From contig JAHZCD010000005.1 of the NCBI GenBank assembly GCA_019423025.1, forward strand, positions 1 to 64,000: a stretch of DNA of 64,000 nt, written 5' to 3'. The first letter of the stretch is position 1; each line of letters starts with the position of its first letter. The translations under genes were made by a program, and so were the position numbers. Source of the DNA: Haemophilus sp. (lineage in GTDB: Bacteria; Pseudomonadota; Gammaproteobacteria; Enterobacterales; Pasteurellaceae). This document shows positions 54,670 through 61,521 of this stretch, piece after piece. The notes under the pieces were generated by a model. That model was not told the DNA's origin, made no database searches, and worked only from the letters and a program-made list of their open reading frames with translations.

Positions 54670-54683
54670 GTGATTAAGATCAA
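54670..54683 (-). promoter_or_regulatory. FNR-like site upstream of hyfA
   Basis: On the minus strand TTGAT-CTTA-ATCAC matches the FNR consensus at 9 of 10 defined bases. A -10-like TTTACT lies about 32 nt after the centre, close to class II placement. The same bases can be read as a CRP-type TGTGA-N6-TCAAA on the plus strand. The rest of the 343-bp gap to hypC is AT-rich with no other clear site except the dyad at 54853. Confidence 0.65.
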
Positions 54684-54852
54684 AAGATTTCCATTGTTTT
54701 TCTATTACTGTGATGTCCCTGTTAAATAACGGTGAAACATAATAATTTTATGTTAAAAATGTGAACAAATTTTCAACAAATGAACATCACCCTATTTGAA
54801 ATATCGCTATACAAATTTAAATGGTTACGTGATAAAATTTCTTTTCGCAGTA

Positions 54853-54875
54853 TGTTTATTGCCTCACAATAAACA
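54853..54875. repeat. Perfect dyad in the hypC leader
   Basis: TGTTTATTG (54853-54861) and CAATAAACA (54867-54875) are exact complements separated by 5 nt, 36 nt upstream of the hypC ATG. It may be an operator or a 5'-UTR hairpin. Confidence 0.7.
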
Positions 54876-54910
54876 ATTCATCTCATAAACATTCTAACTA
54901 AGGACAGATT

Positions 54911-55186
54911 ATGTGTTTAGGTATTCCGGGACAGATCATTCAAGTAGCTGACAGCGCATTACAGCTTGCTGTAGTCGATGTCTGCGGAGTAAAAAGAGAA
55001 GTTAATATTTCATTAATTTGTCAGGATGACCCAAAACCTCTAGTTGGCAAATGGGTTCTCGTACATGTGGGTTTTGCCATGACAATTATTGATGAAGAAG
55101 AAGCCAAACAGACTCAAGAAGCCTTAATTGCCATGAGCCAGCTAGAACACGAAGTCGGCGATTTTCTTGGTCTCAATCAAAAATAA
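54911..55186 (+). CDS. hypC: Hydrogenase maturation chaperone HypC
   Basis: HypC is a 91-residue chaperone that carries Fe(CN)2CO with HypD and binds the large-subunit precursor. It begins MCLGIPG with the essential Cys2, then the small OB-like fold (VDVCGVKREVNISLI, VLVHVGFAM). It is divergent from hyfA and starts a two-gene operon with hypF. The start has AAGGA upstream. Confidence 0.95.
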   Translation: MCLGIPGQIIQVADSALQLAVVDVCGVKREVNISLICQDDPKPLVGKWVLVHVGFAMTIIDEEEAKQTQEALIAMSQLEHEVGDFLGLNQK

Positions 55187-55199
55187 ACAGGATTGCGTT

Positions 55200-57467
55200 A
55201 TGCAAGGGATCGAATTACGCATAAAAGGAAAAGTTCAGGGCGTGGGATTTCGCCCTTTTGTCTGGCTTCTGGCAAATCAATATGGATTAAATGGAGATGT
55301 CAATAATGATGGACAAGGCGTGTTAATTCGTTTTGTCTCTCCACCAGCAAATGCACTTGAGCAATTTTTATCCGACCTACAAAATAAACTCCCACCTCTA
55401 GCGCAAATTACTGACATTACTCAGCGCACCATAGATTGGCCTGAAGCAGCCACAGTAACAAGCTTTACTATCCGGGAAAGCGAAAACAATCAAATGGACA
55501 CGCAAATTATTCCCGATGCAGCAACCTGTCCACATTGTTTAGCTGACTTATTCGATCCCAACAATCGACGTTATCACTACCCCTTTACCAATTGTACCCA
55601 TTGCGGTCCGCGTTTTACCATCATCAAGGCAATTCCTTACGACCGAAAAAACACGGCGATGTCTGTTTTTCCGCTTTGTCCACAATGTGAAAAAGAATAC
55701 AAAGATCCAGCCGATCGTCGTTTTCATGCTCAACCCAATGCTTGTTCTGTTTGTGGCCCCCATATCTGGTTACAAGATCGAGAACAAACCCTTGCTACTC
55801 ATGAAACCGCACTAAAACAGACCGCACTTTTATTGCAACAAGGTCATATCGTCGCGGTTAAAGGTTTAGGCGGTTTTCATCTGGCCTGTGATGCGAATAA
55901 TCAAAAGACGGTTGATTTATTACGTCAACGGAAGCATCGTCCCACAAAACCATTAGCCATTATGGTGCCTGATCTGCAGTTTTTACAGGATTTGAGTTCT
56001 CAAGAAACAGAATTGCTAACCAGCAGTGCAGCTCCGATTGTACTGCTAGCAAAACATAAAGTACCCAATATTGCTGATAATATTGCGCCTAACTTGCAAG
56101 AAATCGGCGTCATGCTTCCAAGTAATCCACTACAACATTTGTTATTACGCGCGATTAATCGTCCGCTCGTGATGACCTCTGCGAATGCCAGTGGGCAACC
56201 TCCTGTATTGAAAAATGAACATGCAGTGGAACAATTAGCTGATTTAGCGGATTTTTATCTTTGTCACAATCGCGATATTCTACAACGTGCCGATGATAGC
56301 CTTGTTCGCGTTTCCTTCGATGGATTAGAAACATTGCGCCGTGCTCGTGGCTATGTACCTGATGAAATACCGCTTGAAACACAAAGTCCGAAAAATGTGT
56401 TGGCGTTAGGCTCCGATCTAAAAAATACATTCTGCTTACTACGTCACAATAAAGCCGTACTGAGTCAACATATTGGCGATACAGCAAATGAGCAAGTGCG
56501 GTCACAATTAAGTGAAAATCTTGAATTATTTCAAAATATTTATCAATTTAAACCAGACATTATCGCTGTCGATGCTCACCCTGGCTATTTTTCATCTTCC
56601 ATTGGTAAACAACTTGCCGAACAGCAACAAATCACACCAATAGAAGTACTGCATCATCATGCTCATATTGTCAGTGTAATGGCCGAACACAATTGTAATG
56701 AACCTGTAATTGGTCTAGCTCTAGACGGTATCGGCATGGGCGAAAATGGACAACTTTGGGGGGGGGAATGCCTACTTGTTGATTATCAACATAGTCAATA
56801 TTTAGGAGGTCTGCCGGCTGTTGCTCTGCCAGGAGGCGATCTTGCAGCTAAACAACCTTGGCGTAACTGGCTGGCTCACCTGCATCAATTTGTGCCACAG
56901 TGGCAAGAAATTCTCACTAAAACCTGTACAGAACCGAATTGGCAAATGCTAGTCAATGCTATTGAACGCAGACTCAATTGCCCACCTATATCATCTGCGG
57001 GGCGTTTATTTGATGCCGTAGCTTATGCTCTCGGTATTGCACCAAGCAGTGTTTCTTGGGAGGGCGAAGCGGCCTGTCATTTAGAAGCACTGGCAAATAC
57101 CTCATCTTTGGCGACACAAGCACAAAGTGCGGTCAATATTCCAGTAAAAATGCCGCTTATCGGCAATAAACTGGATTTGGCTTATTTCTGGCAAAGTTGG
57201 TTAAATTACTATGCGCCTGCCGCAGATAAAGCCTTCGCCTTTCACTATGCTCTCGCCCAAGGTTTTGCTGAACTTGCGACAAATCAAGCACGAAAACACC
57301 AATGCCGTACCATCGTGCTATCCGGTGGTGTGATGCATAACCAACTGCTACGTCGTTTATTAAAAGAAAATTTGAGCGAATTCCATGTACTAAGTGCGCA
57401 TAAACTACCAATGGGTGATGGCGGACTCAGTTTAGGTCAGGCGGTTATTGCCATGCATAGAAACTGA
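55200..57467 (+). CDS. hypF: Carbamoyltransferase HypF
   Basis: HypF uses carbamoyl phosphate and ATP to make the thiocarbamate on HypE. The 755-residue protein has an acylphosphatase domain (VQGVGFRPF, about residues 12-20), zinc-finger motifs CPHC and CTHC, CPQC and CSVC (100-180), a YrdC/Sua5 domain and a Kae1-like C-terminal domain with HHHAHIVSVMAEH and LSGGVMHN. The ATG at 55200 lies 13 nt after hypC; an earlier start inside hypC was rejected. Confidence 0.95.
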   Translation: MQGIELRIKGKVQGVGFRPFVWLLANQYGLNGDVNNDGQGVLIRFVSPPANALEQFLSDLQNKLPPLAQITDITQRTIDWPEAATVTSFTIRESENNQMDTQIIPDAATCPHCLADLFDPNNRRYHYPFTNCTHCGPRFTIIKAIPYDRKNTAMSVFPLCPQCEKEYKDPADRRFHAQPNACSVCGPHIWLQDREQTLATHETALKQTALLLQQGHIVAVKGLGGFHLACDANNQKTVDLLRQRKHRPTKPLAIMVPDLQFLQDLSSQETELLTSSAAPIVLLAKHKVPNIADNIAPNLQEIGVMLPSNPLQHLLLRAINRPLVMTSANASGQPPVLKNEHAVEQLADLADFYLCHNRDILQRADDSLVRVSFDGLETLRRARGYVPDEIPLETQSPKNVLALGSDLKNTFCLLRHNKAVLSQHIGDTANEQVRSQLSENLELFQNIYQFKPDIIAVDAHPGYFSSSIGKQLAEQQQITPIEVLHHHAHIVSVMAEHNCNEPVIGLALDGIGMGENGQLWGGECLLVDYQHSQYLGGLPAVALPGGDLAAKQPWRNWLAHLHQFVPQWQEILTKTCTEPNWQMLVNAIERRLNCPPISSAGRLFDAVAYALGIAPSSVSWEGEAACHLEALANTSSLATQAQSAVNIPVKMPLIGNKLDLAYFWQSWLNYYAPAADKAFAFHYALAQGFAELATNQARKHQCRTIVLSGGVMHNQLLRRLLKENLSEFHVLSAHKLPMGDGGLSLGQAVIAMHRN

Positions 57468-57490
57468 TAATCTCTAATATTAAATATAAG

Positions 57491-57535
57491 AAAAAGAGTT
57501 AATCGAAAAGTAACGATTAACTCTTTTGTTTTTTG
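57491..57535. terminator. Terminator between hypF and lysO
   Basis: AAAAGAGTTAATCG and its complement (57514-57527) form a 14-bp stem followed by TTTTTTG, between convergent genes. Confidence 0.87.
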
Positions 57536-57545
57536 TATTTCTTTT

Positions 57546-58466
57546 TTATAGCGGAATACTGGAAAAGAAAACCAATAGTAACGGTGGCAGAATATTCGTG
57601 ACAAATCCGAATGAAATCGCAATTGGCGTGACTTCAATACCTCCCGCTTTTTGAATAATTGGCAAAGTGCAATCTATTGCTGTCGCACCCGTAATCCCAA
57701 TTGCAGTCGAACGGAAATGACGCATAAATAATGGGATGACAAATAAACTGACAATTTCACGGGATAAATCATTAAAAAAGGCAATACTGCCCTGCACCGG
57801 TCCCCATGCATTGGTCAATACTACACTGGATAACGAATACCAGCCCATTCCAGAGGCAAACGCCAGTCCTTGCGTAATTGGCATCGCTAAAACGAAAGCA
57901 GCAATGATACCGCCTAGTAATGAAGTAAAAGTAAACACCATCCCTGTTTGGAAACCTCGTTTATTGAAAAGGGCCTCTTTTAAGGAAATACCGTTATTTC
58001 TGAGCTGAATCCCCACAAAGAAAATCAGTACAATCAATACATATAGATTAATTCCAGTAGGCAACATGAGATAGGATTTGAATAAGAAACCACAAAGGGT
58101 GCCGATCACCACCGTGCCGGAAAGTTTGAGCGAATCAATTAAGGAGTGCCAGCGAGAATCAATTTTACCTTGTGATTTAAGTGGCTCTGCTGGATTAAAA
58201 CGGTCATAAAGCATTAAACCAATCATATTGGATCCCAAAATGATCGCGGATAGTGTTACCGCAGTTGTGCCAATAATCGGCAGTTTATGCTCTAAATCAT
58301 CTAACTGGCCGAGTAAATAGCCCATTAAGAAAAGAATAATGTAAAGCAAAAACATCACGATATGATTTATTTTTGCAATATAGGATTTATTGTTGACCTT
58401 TAATAAATAACCTAACACCATTGGTATTAAGACAATTAATAAGCCATTTATCATATCCTGCATCAT
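57546..58466 (-). CDS. lysO: LysO-family (DUF340) lysine exporter
   Basis: This 306-residue inner-membrane protein has about eight hydrophobic segments and the family motif ASGMGWYSLSSVVLTNAWG near residue 205, followed by GSIAFFNDLSREI, as in E. coli LysO/YbjE, which exports lysine. The start has AAGGAG 7 nt upstream. It is a single gene with no lysine riboswitch visible in its 120-bp leader. Confidence 0.85.
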   Translation of the reverse strand: MMQDMINGLLIVLIPMVLGYLLKVNNKSYIAKINHIVMFLLYIILFLMGYLLGQLDDLEHKLPIIGTTAVTLSAIILGSNMIGLMLYDRFNPAEPLKSQGKIDSRWHSLIDSLKLSGTVVIGTLCGFLFKSYLMLPTGINLYVLIVLIFFVGIQLRNNGISLKEALFNKRGFQTGMVFTFTSLLGGIIAAFVLAMPITQGLAFASGMGWYSLSSVVLTNAWGPVQGSIAFFNDLSREIVSLFVIPLFMRHFRSTAIGITGATAIDCTLPIIQKAGGIEVTPIAISFGFVTNILPPLLLVFFSSIPL

Positions 58467-58531
58467 ACATCTCCTTTCTTATTCCATTAGAACTAGCATA
58501 CCCCTTTTCTCCCCCTTTTTCAAAGCACATA

Positions 58532-58566
58532 AAAAAAGTGCGGTCAAAATCGACCGCACTTTTAAT
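58532..58566. terminator. Uptake-signal terminator between aroG and lysO
   Basis: AAAAAAGTGCGGTC and GACCGCACTTTT form a compact hairpin with a 6-nt loop and an A-run on the aroG-distal side, which reads as T-run on the minus strand. Confidence 0.85.
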
Positions 58567-58586
58567 CATTTGAAAAATCCAATTTA

Positions 58587-59678
58587 TTAGCCATTTACTT
58601 GGCGACGTGCTAATACAGCATCAGATAACTGTTTTAACACGATTTCTGTATCTTCCCAACCGATACAAGCATCAGTGATACTTTGTCCGTAAGTCTGTGC
58701 TTTACCATCGACTAAATCTTGACGCCCTTCAACGATATGACTTTCTACCATGACACCTAAGATCTGCTTTGAACCACCTGCAATTTGCTGGCAAACATCT
58801 TCACAGACTTCCATTTGTTTTTTGAATTGTTTGCTACTATTTGCATGGCTGAAATCAACCATTACATGTGGAATACGACCTGATTTTTCGATCTCTGCAC
58901 AAACTTTTGCAACGTCTTCTGCTTTATAGTTAGGACCTTTATCCCCACCACGTAAAATGATGTGGCAGTCTTCATTTCCTTTTGTTGAAACAATCGCCGA
59001 ATGACCAAATTTTGTCACAGATAAGAAGTAATGTGAAGCTTCTGCCGCCCCCATTGCATCTAAGGCTACTTTTACGCCACCATTTGTGCCATTTTTAAAG
59101 CCTACCGCACAAGATAAGCCTGAAGCTAATTCACGATGAACTTGAGATTCCGTTGTTCTCGCACCAATTGCACCCCAACTCATGAAATCAGCCACATATT
59201 GTGGTGTGATCATATCTAAGAACTCACCCGCTGATGGTACGCCTAAGTTGTTAATATCTGATAATAATTTACGTGCTATACGCAAACCATCATTTAAACG
59301 ATATGTATCATTTAAATAAGGATCGTTAATTAAGCCTTTCCAACCCACTGTTGTACGCGGTTTTTCAAAGTAAACACGCATCACCACTTCAAGTGTATCT
59401 TTATATTTATCACGTAATACTTTTAAACGTTTTGCGTAATCTAATGCGGCTTTAGGATCATGAATAGAACAAGGACCAATTACCACAAGTAAACGGTCAT
59501 CTTTCCCATGAATAATATTGTGCGCATGCAAACGGGTTTCATGAACTAAATCAGCCGCTTCTTGACTTGCAGGAAATTTTTCTAATAAGGCAATTGGAGG
59601 TAATACCTGATCGACTTTTTCAATTCGGGTATCATCATTTGCAACTTTTACTTCGATTTCTTCTTTCTTCGTCGCCAT
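58587..59678 (-). CDS. aroG: DAHP synthase, class I (AroG type)
   Basis: This enzyme condenses PEP and erythrose-4-phosphate, the first step of the shikimate pathway. The 363-residue protein has the class I signatures VVIGPCSIHDPKAALDYA, MRVYFEKPRTTVGWKGL, GARTTESQ and IPHVMVDFSHANSSK. It looks closest to the Phe-sensitive AroG isozyme. Its upstream region holds a near-perfect TrpR operator, so tryptophan repression is predicted, which in E. coli applies to aroH rather than aroG. The ATG has a weak AGAG 8-10 nt upstream. Confidence 0.95.
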   Translation of the reverse strand: MATKKEEIEVKVANDDTRIEKVDQVLPPIALLEKFPASQEAADLVHETRLHAHNIIHGKDDRLLVVIGPCSIHDPKAALDYAKRLKVLRDKYKDTLEVVMRVYFEKPRTTVGWKGLINDPYLNDTYRLNDGLRIARKLLSDINNLGVPSAGEFLDMITPQYVADFMSWGAIGARTTESQVHRELASGLSCAVGFKNGTNGGVKVALDAMGAAEASHYFLSVTKFGHSAIVSTKGNEDCHIILRGGDKGPNYKAEDVAKVCAEIEKSGRIPHVMVDFSHANSSKQFKKQMEVCEDVCQQIAGGSKQILGVMVESHIVEGRQDLVDGKAQTYGQSITDACIGWEDTEIVLKQLSDAVLARRQVNG

Positions 59679-59743
59679 ATGTCACTCTCTAAATCTTAAA
59701 TGTTGTGCTTAAATCTAATGGCGTTACTCTACACCTATTTTTT

Positions 59744-59761
59744 GTACTAGTAAACTAGTTC
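59744..59761 (-). promoter_or_regulatory. TrpR operator upstream of aroG
   Basis: GTACTAGTAAACTAGTTC differs from the trp operator core GTACTAGTTAACTAGTAC at two of 18 positions. On the minus strand it contains a -10-like TTTACT, so repressor binding would block RNA polymerase. Confidence 0.88.
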
Positions 59762-59802
59762 ATTTGAATTCTTACACAATTATTATGTGATTGCGTAAAA
59801 CT

Positions 59803-59900
59803 TATACTACCTAAGCAGTAAAATAGGGCGTTATTAAACTATATTTCCGCCTTGGCTGGCAAGGTTTTTGACGTAAAAATAGGTTGTACCAGCCCTATTT
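59803..59900 (+). ncRNA. Candidate structured leader or small RNA between aroG and degP
   Basis: A -10-like TATACT (59803-59808) is followed by a strongly foldable segment. AAATAGGGC (59821-59829) pairs perfectly with GCCCTATTT (59892-59900), closing a 62-nt interior. Inside, CCTTG/CAAGG (59850-59864) forms a hairpin followed by TTTTT, and GGCTGG (59854-59859) can pair with CCAGCC (59889-59894) instead. The alternatives are mutually exclusive, which is typical of regulatory RNA, but no known family is recognised. Confidence 0.4.
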
Positions 59901-59949
59901 AAACAGAATGATTCTTTTATCCTTCAAATTAACAAAGAGGTTTAGATAA

Positions 59950-60054
59950 ATGCGGGCAAAAAAAACAATTTCAACATCTACCGCACTTTTTAAAAATATT
60001 TTTTCAATGCCCTTGTTTTTACTGAACATCCCCCTCATTTTTTTGTCTGATTGA
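59950..60054 (+). CDS. Possible 34-residue basic/hydrophobic peptide
   Basis: The frame encodes a basic start (MRAKKT), then a hydrophobic stretch (MPLFLLNIPLIFL). AGAGG lies about 10 nt upstream of its ATG. An uptake signal contributes the STALF residues, and the degP sigma-E-like promoter lies within its end. It could be a small membrane protein or leader peptide, or chance. No homologue comes to mind. Confidence 0.25.
   Translation: MRAKKTISTSTALFKNIFSMPLFLLNIPLIFLSD
60023..60050 (+). promoter_or_regulatory. Sigma-E-like promoter of degP
   Basis: TGAACAT (60023-60029) and TCTGA (60046-60050) are separated by 16 nt, the same -35/-10 layout as the sigma-E promoter of E. coli degP (GAACTT, 16 nt, TCTGA). 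The gene starts 43 nt downstream. Confidence 0.6.
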
Positions 60055-60092
60055 ACACTTATTCAGTCATTTATTTTTACTTGGAGAACTCT

Positions 60093-61484
60093 ATGAAGAA
60101 AAGAAATTTTGTATTAACCGGCATCGCATTAGGTTTAAGCGTATTTGCGACCTCTTTATCCGCTCAAGCGGCTATTCCAAATGAAATCGTCGAACAAGGC
60201 AGCCTTGCGCCAATGTTAGAAAAAGCGCAAGCAGCCGTCGTGACGCTTTCTGTTGAAGGCAAAGCAAAAGCAAATAGCCGTTCAGCATTACCTGATGATA
60301 TTCCAGAAGAATTTAAATTTTTCTTTGGTGATCAATTTGGCGAACAATTTGGTGGAGATCGTGGTGCATCACGTAACTTCCGTGGTTTAGGTTCTGGTGT
60401 CATCATCAATGCAGATAAAGGCTATGTTTTAACGAACAATCACGTGGTAGATGGTGCGGATAAAATTACCGTAAAATTACAAGACGGACGTGAATTCAAA
60501 GCAAAACTCGTTGGAAAAGACGAACAATCTGATATCGCTTTAGTACAAATCGAAAAACCAACCAATCTTACTGCTATCAAAATGGCTGACTCCGATAAAT
60601 TACGTGTCGGTGACTTTACCGTTGCTATCGGTAACCCATTTGGTTTAGGTCAAACTGTAACCTCTGGTATCGTTTCTGCACTTGGTCGCTCTACTGGTTC
60701 AGATAGCGGTGCATATGAAAACTATATCCAAACGGATGCTGCAGTAAACCGTGGTAACTCTGGTGGTGCATTATTGAATTTACAAGGTGAATTAATCGGT
60801 ATTAATACGGCTATTATTTCTCCAAGTGGCGGTAATGCAGGGATTGCCTTTGCAATTCCAAGCAACCAAGCCAATAATCTCGTGCAACAAATCTTAGAAT
60901 TTGGTGAAGTACGCCGTGGTTTACTCGGTATTAAAGGTGGCGAATTAAATGCTGATTTAGCAAAAGCCTTTAATGTCAGTGCGCAACAAGGTGCATTTGT
61001 GAGTGAAGTCATTCCAAATTCTGCTGCAGAAAAAGCAGGCTTAAAAGCAGGTGATGTAATTACCGCAATGAATGGTCAAAAAATTTCAAGCTTCGCCGAA
61101 ATGCGTGCCAAAATCGCGACTTCTGGTGCAGGTAAAGAAATTGAGCTCACTTACTTACGTGATGGCAAAACTGATAACGTAAAAGTGACCTTGCAAGCGG
61201 ACGATGGCACGCAAACAGCAAGTAAAACCGAGCTTCCTGCACTAGATGGTGCAACCTTAAACAACTATGATGCAAAAGGTGTTAAAGGTGTAGAAATTAG
61301 TAAAGTACAGCCAAATTCAATGGCTGCACAACGCGGTTTAAAATCAGGTGATATCATCATCGGCATCAACCGTCAGCCAATTGAAAGTACGCAAGACTTA
61401 CGCAAAGCGCTAGATGAAAAACCATCTGCCGTTGCACTCAATATCTTACGTGGTAAAAACAACTTCTACTTATTAGTGCAGTAA
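60093..61484 (+). CDS. degP: Periplasmic serine protease/chaperone DegP/DegQ (HtrA)
   Basis: This 463-residue HtrA protease degrades misfolded envelope proteins. It has a signal peptide ending SAQA (about residue 27), a chymotrypsin-like domain with His in TNNHVV, Asp in SDIALVQI and Ser in NRGNSGGALL, and two PDZ domains (starting near GLLGI and KGVEIS). The start at 60093 has GGAG 8 nt upstream. The LA-loop is intermediate in length, so DegP versus DegQ is not settled. Confidence 0.93.
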   Translation: MKKRNFVLTGIALGLSVFATSLSAQAAIPNEIVEQGSLAPMLEKAQAAVVTLSVEGKAKANSRSALPDDIPEEFKFFFGDQFGEQFGGDRGASRNFRGLGSGVIINADKGYVLTNNHVVDGADKITVKLQDGREFKAKLVGKDEQSDIALVQIEKPTNLTAIKMADSDKLRVGDFTVAIGNPFGLGQTVTSGIVSALGRSTGSDSGAYENYIQTDAAVNRGNSGGALLNLQGELIGINTAIISPSGGNAGIAFAIPSNQANNLVQQILEFGEVRRGLLGIKGGELNADLAKAFNVSAQQGAFVSEVIPNSAAEKAGLKAGDVITAMNGQKISSFAEMRAKIATSGAGKEIELTYLRDGKTDNVKVTLQADDGTQTASKTELPALDGATLNNYDAKGVKGVEISKVQPNSMAAQRGLKSGDIIIGINRQPIESTQDLRKALDEKPSAVALNILRGKNNFYLLVQ

Positions 61485-61486
61485 AA

Positions 61487-61520
61487 TAAAAAAGAGCGGT
61501 TAATTTGACCGCTCTTTTTC
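61487..61520. terminator. Bidirectional terminator between degP and uvrB
   Basis: AAAGAGCGGT (61491-61500) and ACCGCTCTTT (61508-61517) form a 10-bp stem with A and T runs outside. The arms resemble the uptake signal with one changed base (GAGCGGT for GTGCGGT). Confidence 0.87.
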
Positions 61521-61521
61521 T

